A stretch of 37,921 nt of DNA from a bacterium (GCA_030537465.1 JAUNMP010000021.1:1-37921), one strand, 5' to 3'. Shown: positions 7,433 to 16,326, counted from the first letter of the stretch. A program made the numbers and translations. The notes: generated by a model not told the origin, from the sequence alone.

Positions 7433-9781
7433 ATGAAACAGATGAGACATTCCGTGTTCGCATTGGCGATTCTTCTGGCACTGGGCGTACAGGCGGAACC
7501 TGCAAAGACCTGGACCCGTGACGAATTCCAGATCCGCGACCCCTTCGTCCTTCCAGATGGCGACACCTACTACCTCTACGAATCGAAGCCATGGTTCGGC
7601 GGCAAGGGCGTCGCCGTGCGCACCTCGAAGGATCTCGACCACTGGACGGACAAGGAGATGGTCCTCCAGCTGCCGCCCGACGTAAAGAACACCGCCGTCT
7701 GGGCTCCTGAAGTCCACAAATACGACGGCGCCTATTGGCTCTTCACGACGCTGACCTTTGATCCCGTGAACCCCGATGCCAAAGACGCACCCTCCTATCT
7801 GAAGCCGATTCAGCCGATGCTTGAGCAGGGATTCAAGGGCGGGAAACTGCAGCCGCGCGGTGTGTGGGTGTTCCGCAGCGAGAGTCCCAAGGGCCCCTTC
7901 AAGCCCGTGAAGATGGGATCGGTGACTCCCGCCGAGTGGATGTGCCTCGACGGCACACTCTGGGTCGAAGACGGCGTGCCGTGGATGGTGTTCTGCCACG
8001 AGTGGTGCCAGACGGGCAACGGCCGCATGATGGCGGCCCCGATGAGCAAGGACCTCTCCCGCTTCACGGCCGAGCCGATTGAACTCTTCCGCGCGGCCTG
8101 CATTCCCGGCGCCGGCCACGTCACGGACGGTCCCTTCCTGATGAAGCCGAAGGGCTCGGGACTGCGCATGATCTGGAGCAACTTCCTCAAAGGCAGCGGC
8201 TACTGCGTGCTGCAGTGCCAGTCCAAGAGCGGCAAGATCACGGGCCCCTGGTACATGCATACCCCGCTCTACACGCGCGACGGCGGCCACGGCATGATCT
8301 TCAAGCGCCACGACGGGCAGATGATGCTCTCCCTCCACCAGCCCAACTCGAAGAACGAGCGCATGAAGCTCTACCCGCTCCAGGTCACCTGGGAGGGATT
8401 CTCCCGGTGCGACTGGGACCCGCTCGGGCCCGAATGGAAGGCCCAGTGGACGCCCGCCTTCGAACAGGCGATCGACGCGCGCATCGAGAAGCACCGCAAG
8501 GCCGACGCCGTCGTCGAGGGCCTTCCAGCCGGCACCGAAGTCAAGGTCGAACAGACGACCTCGAAGTTCCTTCTCGGCTCGCAGATGTTCAACTTCAACC
8601 AGCTCGGCTCGGATGCGATGAACGCCGAATACAGAGCCGCCTTCACGAACCTCTTCAACGCCGCGACGATCGCCTTCTACTGGAAGGAGTTCGAACCCGT
8701 CGAGGGTAAGCCGCGCTATACGTCCGGACCGCGCGATCTGCCGGAGTTCTGGAACGCGTTCGACTTCAAGAAGGACGAACCCGAGCAGTTCGTCGAATGG
8801 CGCCGTCCGGCTCCGGACAAGCTCATCGACTTCTGCAGGGCCAACAACATCGCGATGCACGGCCACGCCATCATCTACGTCGCCTGGACGCCCGACTGGC
8901 TCTGGGGCAAGGCGACGACGCCCGAACTCGCCCGCGCCTACTACGACAACCGCGTCGCCTCCATCGCCAAGTACTACGGCGACGTGATTCCGCAGTGGGA
9001 CGTCGTGAACGAAAGCCTCAACCGCGACTCCACCAAGGAGAATCCCGATGACGCGGACAACTGGTGCCGCACCCGCCATCCCGACATGGTGCTGCCGTCC
9101 GAGCTCACGCGCCGCGCCTTCGAGGTGGCCGCCGCAAACTTCCCGGCGTCCGTCCGCCTCGCCATCAACGACGCCTGGTCGATCAAGAACAACGCCTATG
9201 CCGCCTTCACGAAGAAGCTGATGAGCCAGGGCGCGAAGATCGACGTCGTCGGCTACCAGAAGCACATCTTCAACCCCCGGAACTTCCTGACGGTCGCCTC
9301 GGGCTTCCCCTGCCTGACGAACAGCCAGACCTGGGACGTGAACGACGAAACCAACCGCCTCTCGGAGATCGACCAGCTCGGAAAGCCGATCCATATCAGC
9401 GAGATCACCATTCCCTCGCCGCGCGGGCTCGGAGGACTCACCGACGACCAGGCGGACGAGCTCCAGGCCAAGGTGACGCGCGCCTACTACCGCCTTTGGT
9501 TCTCCTGGCCGAGCGTCGACCGCATCACCTACTGGAACCTCGTGGACGGCATGGGCATCAAACACGAGCGCATGTCCAGCGGCTGGTACAACCGCGACAT
9601 GACGAAGAAGCGCGTGTGGCACACGATGAACCACCTCTTCAACGAGGAATGGCGCACCCGCCTCACGACGCGCTCCGATGCCGCCGGACGCCTCGCCTTC
9701 CGCGGTTTCAAGGGGCAGTACCGCCTGACCTGGCGCGACGCCAACGGAGCGACGCAGTGCCGCGTCGTCACCGTCGACTGA
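7433..9781 (+). CDS. secreted bifunctional GH43-GH10 xylan-degrading enzyme
   Basis: This 782-aa protein begins with a signal peptide (cleavage near residues 21-22). Residues about 27-340 form a GH43 five-bladed propeller with RDPFV (D36, base), CLDGTLW (D173) and HVTDGPF. The acid position in the last motif is Asp232, where many GH43 enzymes have Glu. Residues about 360-740 form a GH10 barrel with acid/base E527 in WDVVNES and nucleophile E657 in HISEIT. The GH10 half would cut xylan backbones and the GH43 half would release xylose or arabinose from the products. It likely acts outside the cytoplasmic membrane. The ribosome binding site is weak (AGAAAG), and an ATG three codons later is an alternative. 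It converges with the next gene, with only 9 bp between stops. Confidence 0.92.
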   Translation: MKQMRHSVFALAILLALGVQAEPAKTWTRDEFQIRDPFVLPDGDTYYLYESKPWFGGKGVAVRTSKDLDHWTDKEMVLQLPPDVKNTAVWAPEVHKYDGAYWLFTTLTFDPVNPDAKDAPSYLKPIQPMLEQGFKGGKLQPRGVWVFRSESPKGPFKPVKMGSVTPAEWMCLDGTLWVEDGVPWMVFCHEWCQTGNGRMMAAPMSKDLSRFTAEPIELFRAACIPGAGHVTDGPFLMKPKGSGLRMIWSNFLKGSGYCVLQCQSKSGKITGPWYMHTPLYTRDGGHGMIFKRHDGQMMLSLHQPNSKNERMKLYPLQVTWEGFSRCDWDPLGPEWKAQWTPAFEQAIDARIEKHRKADAVVEGLPAGTEVKVEQTTSKFLLGSQMFNFNQLGSDAMNAEYRAAFTNLFNAATIAFYWKEFEPVEGKPRYTSGPRDLPEFWNAFDFKKDEPEQFVEWRRPAPDKLIDFCRANNIAMHGHAIIYVAWTPDWLWGKATTPELARAYYDNRVASIAKYYGDVIPQWDVVNESLNRDSTKENPDDADNWCRTRHPDMVLPSELTRRAFEVAAANFPASVRLAINDAWSIKNNAYAAFTKKLMSQGAKIDVVGYQKHIFNPRNFLTVASGFPCLTNSQTWDVNDETNRLSEIDQLGKPIHISEITIPSPRGLGGLTDDQADELQAKVTRAYYRLWFSWPSVDRITYWNLVDGMGIKHERMSSGWYNRDMTKKRVWHTMNHLFNEEWRTRLTTRSDAAGRLAFRGFKGQYRLTWRDANGATQCRVVTVD

Positions 9782-9790
9782 GCGGAATCG

Positions 9791-12334
9791 TCACCACTTC
9801 AGCACACGGACCTGATTCGCGATCAGGTCGAGCGAAAGGGTCGGGCCAGTCCCGACCTTTTCGTTTGTCAGCGCATCGAAGACGTCGCCCTCTCCTGTCT
9901 GCACGTGGAGGGTTCCCGTCTCAAGCGCCTGCAGCGAAAGAACATGCGTTCCGCCGAGATCGGCCGCCCAGAGCGTGGCCTTTCCGATTTCGTCCGCCGG
10001 CAGATAGCTGCGCACGCCCGCGAGATCGACCATCTGCCGCAGCTGCTTCACGTGGAGTGCGCCGGGGTCGCCCAGGAAGACATCCCGTCCACCCCAGGCG
10101 TTCCGCCGCGCCACCAGAGACGGAGTGCCGTCGGCAAAACGGGCCATCACATCGTCCCCTGGCTCCGACACGACGGTGAAGACGCCCTCCTCCTGTCTTC
10201 GGCCCGCGCGGGGGATGAAGGTGAATCCCGTGAGCTTCTTCATGCGCGCCAAGTCAACCTCGCCCTTCTCATTCCGCCAGCCGGGCGCATAGCACCACAC
10301 GCGGACCGCGGGGATGCCCTGACGCTGACGCACGAGCTCGTCGACCTTGGCGTCGGACAGCGCCCAGGCACTCTGGAAGATCTGCAGCTTTGCGTGCAAC
10401 GGACGGCGGACGACATCGAAGAGCAGATACTGCCCGTGAGGTGCCCCCGTACGGTTCATCTCGCCGCGCATCGCCGAAATCATGCGGCTCGCAACCGATC
10501 CGCTCTCCGTCGCGACGTGGATCATGGACTCCTCGTCCTGGATCAGCGCCACCTCGGGCTCGAACGGTCCCTCCCGTCCCAGCATCTCCCTCTCGAGCGG
10601 CATCAGGGCCTTCTGCACGTCCCAAAGCGACCTCGAGTTGTACCACCCCTCGCCCGGCAGATCCATCCACCAGCTGCCAAAACCGCGGATCGCCTCCTGG
10701 GCCGTATTGCGGAGCATCACGTTGCGCGACTCCTCCTCCGTGACGCGGCTTCCCTCCTGCGAGATTTCCCGCGTGTTGCGCGTGAGATAGGTCCGCGAGT
10801 CGTCCTCGTTGAGCCAGAGAACGCCTCTGCGCATCACCGTCTCGCCGGCGCTCATGTTCCCTGCGGACCCGCACTTGAGTCGATCGTGATAGGAAATGGG
10901 GGAGCACAGAATGTCGATGGCCCCCTTGCCCTTCGCGAGCAGATTCTCCAACCCATAGTGCCCCGAGTTGGCGGGGCCGAACCGATGGGACGAGAACTCC
11001 CACGCATAACCATAGAAGAAGATGACCAGCTTACGCCCCTCGGTGTGGCGACGGCAGGTCTGGGCAAGTTCGGCCACGAAGTCCGTCATCTCCCGCTGCT
11101 GGAACCGATTGAAGGCGATGCAGCGCGCCTGTGTCTGTGGATCCAGCAGAAGATCGCGGGAATGGGCCCGGCGCTCCTCGTAGGACGGCACCTCCGCCTT
11201 CGGGTCGCCAAGATAGGTCCGAAAAGCCTCGCGCGTCTGCAGATCCCATCCGTTCATCTTGTTCCACGAATCGAAGTAGAACCACTCGTGCGTGTTTTGT
11301 CCCGTGGGATGGATGCCCGCGAAGTTCTGCGGATACTTCGCCATCATGTGACGGCAGAACGCGGCGATGTACTCGTTCGCGATCTTCCGGTAGGCGCGAC
11401 TGGAGACCGCCGCCATATTGGGGCGAATCGCCGTCCCCGACCACTGACCAACGGCCTTTGGATCGTCCGCGAAGGCCATTCGATGATCGGGATTTTTCTT
11501 GAGCCACCACTGTGGCGCATTGACACTCACCCGTGGTATCAAGAGCACGTGCGGATTCACGGCAATCAGGCGATCCGTGATCTCGTCGAACGCGGAGAAG
11601 TCGAGTCCATTCTCCTTCCAGACCTCGGGAATGCCATACGAGACGAAGTTCACACCCGCATCCCGGGCCTTCGCCGCCGAGGCGTAGAGCGGGTCCATCG
11701 ACTCGCCGCCCAGGGGAATCGCCGAATGGACGCCATCCGGCGCAACCGTGTAGCAGGAAGGCCGGATCCAGGTGGCGCCCTTCTCGCCTTTTGCCTCGAA
11801 GGAGAGCTCATATCCGGCTCCCCTGCGGAAGGTGTAGTCACGTGTGTAGAAATGGTAATCGGGATCCTTCTTGCCGAGCCGCCAGGGGTGAAGCTCGATT
11901 CGGCAGACTCCATTCTCGACCTCGTGCACATAGTCGTTTCTCGGGGGCCAGATCTTCCACACGTTCGTGAAAGACTCCGGCGAGTCGAAGGCGGACTCGA
12001 GGCCGGTCTCGAACCGGGATCCATTTTCCGTGACCACGAAGTTCCGCACGGAGATCTCTCCGCCATCCGTCTTGTCGAACCGCAGATGAATCGTACCACA
12101 GGATGTATCCGCAACAGGCGAGAATGGCAGACTGAATTTTGTCCACCGACCCTGCTCAAGGGTGCAAGGCATTGAACCATTCCGACCCCAGAACATCCGG
12201 GGCGGCACGGCGCGGCCGTCGACTTCGATGCGGGGACCGCCATCCCCCGTGCGGACGCGGACCTCGACCTGTCCCGCGGGAAGGGCCAGGGGCATGCCAA
12301 CAAGAAGAAGGACAAATGCGGAGAGAGTCTTCAT
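9791..12334 (-). CDS. secreted glycoside hydrolase-like protein, GH-A-type barrel (GH42-like)
   Basis: The protein is 847 aa. A signal peptide (about 1-21) is followed by a jelly-roll/carbohydrate-binding-like region (about 60-195). A TIM-barrel-like region follows (about 205-560), with PRVSVNAPQWW, HPTGQNTHEWF (E350, possible acid/base) and LWLNEDDSRTYL (possible nucleophile region). The C-terminal part looks like the trimerisation and accessory domains of beta-galactosidase-type enzymes. I cannot assign a CAZy family. An endo- or exo-glycosidase is likely; the substrate is unknown. I chose the ATG at 12334 because the signal peptide starts there and an extended -10 (TGC-TATACT) ends only 8 bp upstream, with no ribosome binding site, suggesting a leaderless mRNA. 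Confidence 0.75.
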   Translation of the reverse strand: MKTLSAFVLLLVGMPLALPAGQVEVRVRTGDGGPRIEVDGRAVPPRMFWGRNGSMPCTLEQGRWTKFSLPFSPVADTSCGTIHLRFDKTDGGEISVRNFVVTENGSRFETGLESAFDSPESFTNVWKIWPPRNDYVHEVENGVCRIELHPWRLGKKDPDYHFYTRDYTFRRGAGYELSFEAKGEKGATWIRPSCYTVAPDGVHSAIPLGGESMDPLYASAAKARDAGVNFVSYGIPEVWKENGLDFSAFDEITDRLIAVNPHVLLIPRVSVNAPQWWLKKNPDHRMAFADDPKAVGQWSGTAIRPNMAAVSSRAYRKIANEYIAAFCRHMMAKYPQNFAGIHPTGQNTHEWFYFDSWNKMNGWDLQTREAFRTYLGDPKAEVPSYEERRAHSRDLLLDPQTQARCIAFNRFQQREMTDFVAELAQTCRRHTEGRKLVIFFYGYAWEFSSHRFGPANSGHYGLENLLAKGKGAIDILCSPISYHDRLKCGSAGNMSAGETVMRRGVLWLNEDDSRTYLTRNTREISQEGSRVTEEESRNVMLRNTAQEAIRGFGSWWMDLPGEGWYNSRSLWDVQKALMPLEREMLGREGPFEPEVALIQDEESMIHVATESGSVASRMISAMRGEMNRTGAPHGQYLLFDVVRRPLHAKLQIFQSAWALSDAKVDELVRQRQGIPAVRVWCYAPGWRNEKGEVDLARMKKLTGFTFIPRAGRRQEEGVFTVVSEPGDDVMARFADGTPSLVARRNAWGGRDVFLGDPGALHVKQLRQMVDLAGVRSYLPADEIGKATLWAADLGGTHVLSLQALETGTLHVQTGEGDVFDALTNEKVGTGPTLSLDLIANQVRVLKW

Positions 12335-12342
12335 GGGCGGTA

Positions 12343-12351
12343 AGTATAGCA
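12343..12351 (-). promoter_or_regulatory. extended -10 promoter of the GH42-like gene, probably leaderless
   Basis: The minus strand reads TGC-TATACT and ends 8 bp before the ATG. The transcription start should fall on or beside the start codon. It lies in the 38-bp gap after umuD. Confidence 0.65.
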
Positions 12352-12372
12352 CATCCCGCCCGCCGTCCAACC

Positions 12373-12831
12373 TTAGGAGGACTTCTTCGTCCCTCGATCT
12401 TTCCCGTCATTGACGAACCAGTGGATGCACGCGGTGACCTTCCCGAAATACTCGAGCTCCCGCACGGCGACGAAGTTGTCCTCGTCATCAAGCGCATCCG
12501 GCGAGAAAGTCAGAACCGGATAGTTTGGATTTGCGGGCACGAGGTGGATGCCCTTGGCGTCGCGACGATAGGTCTTCACCGTGAAGTCGCCGTTCACGCA
12601 GGCGATGATCACATCGTCGTTCTCCGGCGGTAGCGAACGGTCCACCACCAGAAGATCCCCTGGGTGGAGACCTCGGCCGATCATCGAGTCGCCCTCGACT
12701 GTCACGAAATAGGTCGCCGCAGGGCGTTTGACGAGCAGATCGTTCAGATCCAGCGGAGGCTCCATGTACTGCTCCGCCGGCGAGGGGAACCCCGCCGTCA
12801 CCACTCCTGCCACTGCCGCCTTACCGCTCAT
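12373..12831 (-). CDS. umuD: UmuD-like S24-family autopeptidase
   Basis: This 152-aa protein matches UmuD along its length. It has the cleavage region TAGFPSPAEQY (predicted cut A13-G14), DLNDLLVKRPAATYFV, nucleophile S49 in GDSMI and lysine K86 in DFTVKTY. In the SOS response, UmuD cuts itself and joins UmuC to form DNA polymerase V. No umuC is adjacent, which is odd. Instead the gene overlaps the 3' end of the sialidase-like gene by 11 bp (ATGAGCGGTAA) and precedes a glycoside hydrolase. The N-terminal arm (13 residues before the cut) is shorter than in E. coli (24). No LexA box is visible. It may be a free-standing S24 protease acting on another regulator. Confidence 0.88.
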   Translation of the reverse strand: MSGKAAVAGVVTAGFPSPAEQYMEPPLDLNDLLVKRPAATYFVTVEGDSMIGRGLHPGDLLVVDRSLPPENDDVIIACVNGDFTVKTYRRDAKGIHLVPANPNYPVLTFSPDALDDEDNFVAVRELEYFGKVTACIHWFVNDGKDRGTKKSS

Positions 12832-13927
12832 GAGAAGATCCCGTTGTCTTCAAGCCTGATAGTGGGCACTCGACATAACGGATTCGACGCCGATTCCAGG
12901 TAAAAGAGATGCCTAACACACGCGGTCGCACCTCGATCACCGCCGGGTAGGAGAATTCCGTTCCACGTCCATCGGGCTGACGGACGCCGTCATCGGCCAG
13001 TACCCGGACGAGCGCCCATGTCTTCCCTTCGTCTTCCGATACCCGCAGTTCAAGGTGATTACGATGCCCCCAGCCATTCTTTCCATTGGTGTAGCCATTG
13101 AGCGCGAGATAGAGTTTCCCGTCCGAAGCCTTGAGACAGTCCAGTCCCGAATTGAGGTTCTCGAGTCCCGTCGAGTAGACTTCGCACCACGTTTCGCCGG
13201 CATCCGTCGAATCCGCACGCCAGACGTGTCCCTCGTTGCTCCGCAGAAACGCATGCACGCCTCCCGCCGCGTCTTCCCAGAGCGCGGGCTGGATGACTCC
13301 AAATTTGGGATTTCCCCTGCATTCCGGCACGGGCATCTCGGCCCCGGCACGCCAGGTTCGCCCATCGTCATCGGAAATGTCGGCGAAGGCACGCCAGACG
13401 CCGATCTCCCGCGAGGCCGGCGCGAGCCAACGTCCACCCTTCAGGCGAAGGCACTTGTTCTTCACGGGACCGCGTCCGCCACGCACCTCGCCGAAGACCA
13501 GTTCCCGCGGTGTGCTCCAGGTCGAACCTTCGTCACGACTCTCCTGCACATAGGTCCGCCAGTCACTGCAGTTGCGTCCAACCTTGAAGAACAATTCGAG
13601 GCGACCATCGTCCGCCCGCCGCAGGACGGGATTCCAGTGCGGGGAGTCGGGATTCACCTTCGCGAAAGTCCGCACCGGCTGCCAGACGCCGTCAATTCGG
13701 CAGGCTCCGCGTATCGCGACGTCAGGCGCCCCTTCCCGACTTCCCTCGAACCACGCCACGAGCACACCACCGTCCTTCAATGGAATCAGCGTCGAGGCAT
13801 GGACATGCCCGTCGACAGGGGCACTCGCGAATTCCTCGAGCACCGTTCCTGCGGCAAACGACAGCATGAAGGACAGCAAGGACGCCATCCCGACAACCAT
13901 TCTGACTTCTTTACCTACACGCGCCAT
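12821..13927 (-). CDS. secreted sialidase-like BNR-repeat protein
   Basis: The protein is 368 aa, or 359 aa from the inner start. After a signal peptide it carries a six-bladed propeller of the BNR_2 type. Asp-box repeats are visible as SRDEGSTW, SDDDGRTW, STDAGETW and SEDEGKTW. Family members include exo-alpha-sialidases and related enzymes. I did not confirm the full arginine triad and acid set, so sialidase activity is likely but not proven. Two starts compete. The ATG at 13927 is 6 bp from the -10 and would be leaderless. The ATG at 13900 has AGGTAAAGAAG upstream and gives a better signal peptide. It is divergent from nhaC and overlaps umuD by 11 bp. Confidence 0.82.
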   Translation of the reverse strand: MARVGKEVRMVVGMASLLSFMLSFAAGTVLEEFASAPVDGHVHASTLIPLKDGGVLVAWFEGSREGAPDVAIRGACRIDGVWQPVRTFAKVNPDSPHWNPVLRRADDGRLELFFKVGRNCSDWRTYVQESRDEGSTWSTPRELVFGEVRGGRGPVKNKCLRLKGGRWLAPASREIGVWRAFADISDDDGRTWRAGAEMPVPECRGNPKFGVIQPALWEDAAGGVHAFLRSNEGHVWRADSTDAGETWCEVYSTGLENLNSGLDCLKASDGKLYLALNGYTNGKNGWGHRNHLELRVSEDEGKTWALVRVLADDGVRQPDGRGTEFSYPAVIEVRPRVLGISFTWNRRRIRYVECPLSGLKTTGSSHER

Positions 13928-13933
13928 GCAAAC

Positions 13934-13942
13934 AGTATATCA
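13934..13942 (-). promoter_or_regulatory. extended -10 promoter of the sialidase-like gene
   Basis: The minus strand reads TGA-TATACT in the context GTTTTGATATACTGTTTGC. It ends 6 bp from the first possible ATG and 33 bp from the second. The purF promoter has a closely similar context. Confidence 0.6.
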
Positions 13943-13981
13943 AAACCTCCCCCCTTCCTGTATTTTACCCGCGCTCCGCGA

Positions 13982-14010
13982 TTGCAATCCTCCGTATGAA
14001 GGAGTAGAAT
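13982..14010 (+). promoter_or_regulatory. sigma-70 promoter of nhaC
   Basis: TTGCAA (13982-13987), a 17-bp spacer and TAGAAT (14005-14010) form a good conventional promoter. It is the clearest -35/-10 pair in the window and, unlike the others, is not an extended -10. Confidence 0.65.
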
Positions 14011-14048
14011 ACCCCTCCCTTCCGACAAAACGGACACAAATACAGAAA

Positions 14049-15518
14049 ATGAAAAAACGCATCTCGTCGCTGCTCGCCGGCATCGTCGTCCTCGCACTGG
14101 CATTCTGCCTGCGCTCATTCGTTCTGCCCGCGGAAGGTTCCGTTGGCGTCTGGTGCGTGCTTCCAGCCGTGCTGACCGTGGTCTGGACGTTCTCGACGAA
14201 GCGTGTCCTCGAGGCGCTGACGCTGGGAACCGTCGTCGGATTCATTCTCTGCTCACCCGTGGGGACAAATGTGATCACCACGTATTCCGATTCGCTGCAG
14301 AAGTCCATGATGTCCAAGGACATCGCCTGGCTGATCATCGTCTGCGGACTGATGGGCAGCATCATCGCGCTCATCGACGCCGCCGGCGGTGCGCAGGCCT
14401 TCTGCCGCTGGGCCGCGAAGCACGCCCGCGGCGAGAAGGCCTCGTTGCTGTGGGCCTGGGTTCTCGGCTGCATCATCTTCATCGACGACTATCTCAACTC
14501 GCTCACGATCGGCTCCTGCATGGCACCGCTTACGGACCGCCACCGCACGCCGCGCGAGATGCTCGCCTACGTCACCGACTCCACGGCCGCGCCGCTCTGC
14601 GTACTCATCCCGATCACGACCTGGGCCGCCTTCGCCGGGCGCATCCTCGTCCGCAGCGGCTGGCAGGAGAACGGCGCCAACGAGATCGGCATGTTCATCA
14701 AGACCATCCCCTACAATCTCTATGGATGGATCGCCGCGCTCATCGTCCCTCTGGTCATCCTCGGCATCGTCCCGAAGATCGGCGCGATGCGCACGGCCTA
14801 CAAACGCGTGGCAGAGGGAGGACCCCTCGCCCCCGAAGGCTCGGAGCGCATCTCGATTCTCCCCGGCGACCACGGACAACCCGAGTCCGCGCAGAAGAAT
14901 CCGCGCATGATCAACTTCCTGCTGCCGATCGCGGTCCTCATCGGCGCGACGATCTACTTTGACACCGAGATGGCAATGGGCGTGCTCGTGACGCTGCCGG
15001 TGATGTTCGTGCTCTACATCTCGCAGCGCATCATGACGGCGAACGAGTTCTGGGACGGCATCGTGCGCGGCATCGGCAATCTCGTGATGCCCCTTCTCCT
15101 GATGGTCGCCGCCTTCGTCTTCGCCGACATGAACGAGAAGATCGGCTTCACCGCGTGGTGCATCGAGACGGGCAAGGCCTACATGACCACCGCGACGGCA
15201 CCCATGTGGATCTTCGTCATCCTCGCGGCGACCGAATTCATCACCGGCACGAACTGGGGCATGTACGTGATCGCCCTCCCCATCGTCATCCCGCTCGCCC
15301 GCGACCTCGGCGTTCACATGCCGCTCGCCGTCGCGGCCTGCCTCTCCGCCGGTGTCTTCGGCTCCCACATCAGCTTCTGCTCGGACGCGACGGTCATCTC
15401 CTCCGCGGCCTGCGGCTGCGACAACTACCGCCACGCGCTCTCCCAGCTCCCCTACGGACTAATCGCCGCCGCGCTCTCCTTCCTCGGCTTCGGCATCCTT
15501 GGATTCTGCATGGCCTGA
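14049..15518 (+). CDS. nhaC: Na+/H+ antiporter, NhaC family
   Basis: The protein is 489 aa with about 11-12 membrane segments. The family signature lies around FIDDYLNSLTIGSCMAPLTD and STAAPLCVLIPITTW, with GTNWGMYVIALPIVIPL and FGSHISFCSDATVISS later on. It should exchange sodium, or a related ion or substrate, for protons across the inner membrane. The C-terminal half contains a hydrophilic loop (about residues 255-290). Earlier in-frame ATGs run through the divergent sialidase-like gene and are not credible; MKKRISSLL at 14049 gives a normal N-terminus. The ribosome binding site is weak. A phosphatase gene follows after 9 bp. Confidence 0.93.
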   Translation: MKKRISSLLAGIVVLALAFCLRSFVLPAEGSVGVWCVLPAVLTVVWTFSTKRVLEALTLGTVVGFILCSPVGTNVITTYSDSLQKSMMSKDIAWLIIVCGLMGSIIALIDAAGGAQAFCRWAAKHARGEKASLLWAWVLGCIIFIDDYLNSLTIGSCMAPLTDRHRTPREMLAYVTDSTAAPLCVLIPITTWAAFAGRILVRSGWQENGANEIGMFIKTIPYNLYGWIAALIVPLVILGIVPKIGAMRTAYKRVAEGGPLAPEGSERISILPGDHGQPESAQKNPRMINFLLPIAVLIGATIYFDTEMAMGVLVTLPVMFVLYISQRIMTANEFWDGIVRGIGNLVMPLLLMVAAFVFADMNEKIGFTAWCIETGKAYMTTATAPMWIFVILAATEFITGTNWGMYVIALPIVIPLARDLGVHMPLAVAACLSAGVFGSHISFCSDATVISSAACGCDNYRHALSQLPYGLIAAALSFLGFGILGFCMA

Positions 15519-15527
15519 CCCTCTCCC

Positions 15528-16172
15528 ATGGACATCCTTTTCATCAGACACGGCGAGACCGACTGGAACCGCGAGATGCGGATCCAGGGCGGCATCGTGT
15601 CAATCGACATCAACGCACGCGGTGTCCGCCAGGCGGAGATCTCGCGGGACGGCCTCGTCGCCGCGGGTTACCGCTTCGACCGGGCCTTCGTGAGCCCCTA
15701 CCATCGGGCTCGGCACACCGCGGAGATTCTTCTCGCCCCGCACGGCATCGAACCAACCGTGGACGACCGCCTTCACGAAATCAACTTCGGCCCCTACGAG
15801 GGGACGTCCATTCGTGCTTTCGCCGACGACAACATCCGCGCCGCCTTCAAGGATCCGCCGCGCTACACGCCCCAGCGAGGCGGTGAATCCTTCGAATCGG
15901 TTGAGGTCCGTCTGCGCGAATTCCTCGAACAGGTCATCAAACCGCTTGAAGGACAGGCGCAGACTATTCTCGTCGTCGCCCACGGCGGCATTCTCCGCAC
16001 GCTGACGCGTCTCTTTGACAACCGCCCCCTCTCGGAGTTCTGGACAGCCGACCATCAACCCAACTGCTGCGCCCACCTGCTCAGCTGCCGGAACGGCATC
16101 CTCACGCTTGAGCGCCGTAGCCTTCTCTTCTACGACCCGAACGGGGAACGTCTCATCCAGCCCTTCTCGTAA
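15528..16172 (+). CDS. histidine phosphatase family protein (phosphoglycerate mutase-like)
   Basis: The protein is 214 aa. The RHG motif is at R7-H8-G9 (LFIRHGETDWN). Other catalytic residues are R60 in SPYHRARHTA, E84 in LHEINFG and H152 in VVAHGG. It removes a phosphate through a phosphohistidine intermediate. The family covers phosphoglycerate mutases, alpha-ribazole phosphatases and general phosphatases, and the sequence does not tell these apart. It starts 9 bp after nhaC and is probably translated from the same mRNA. No terminator was seen at its 3' end. Confidence 0.92.
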   Translation: MDILFIRHGETDWNREMRIQGGIVSIDINARGVRQAEISRDGLVAAGYRFDRAFVSPYHRARHTAEILLAPHGIEPTVDDRLHEINFGPYEGTSIRAFADDNIRAAFKDPPRYTPQRGGESFESVEVRLREFLEQVIKPLEGQAQTILVVAHGGILRTLTRLFDNRPLSEFWTADHQPNCCAHLLSCRNGILTLERRSLLFYDPNGERLIQPFS

Positions 16173-16226
16173 AACACCGCGCCTGAGATCTTCGGCAATC
16201 GTATCAGTCTCTTTCTCTCGCCGCTC

Positions 16227-16326
16227 TGGTCTAAAACTAACAGTCCGTTGGTCTAAAATGATTTTCCAACTGGTCTAAAATGCCTTGCTCTCTGGTCTAA
16301 AATGGATCCCCTATTGGTCTAAAATG
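16227..16326 (+). repeat. five-unit direct repeat TGGTCTAAAATG with exact 22-bp period
   Basis: Units start at 16227, 16249, 16271, 16293 and 16315. Each has a 12-bp core (TGGTCTAAAATG; the first ends AACT) followed by 10 bp of unrelated sequence. The core is not palindromic. Multiple ordered repeats like this occur at the ends of IS21-family elements, where IstA binds. No istA or istB is present, so this would be an orphan end. A protein-binding array is the alternative. Confidence 0.85.

Noticed and set aside
7382..9634. Long antisense reading frame (750 codons) over the GH43-GH10 gene
   Set aside because: It is a codon-bias shadow of a GC-rich gene. The plus-strand frame has clear catalytic motifs and a signal peptide.
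9905..12175. Long antisense reading frame (756 codons) over the GH42-like gene
   Set aside because: It is rich in Arg, His and Leu as expected for an antisense shadow, with no ribosome binding site or recognisable domain.
16227..16326. The 22-bp array as a CRISPR array or a guide-RNA (TIGR-like) array
   Set aside because: The 12-bp core and 10-bp spacers are far too short for CRISPR, no cas genes are present, and no Tas-like protein is encoded nearby. An IS21-type end fits better.
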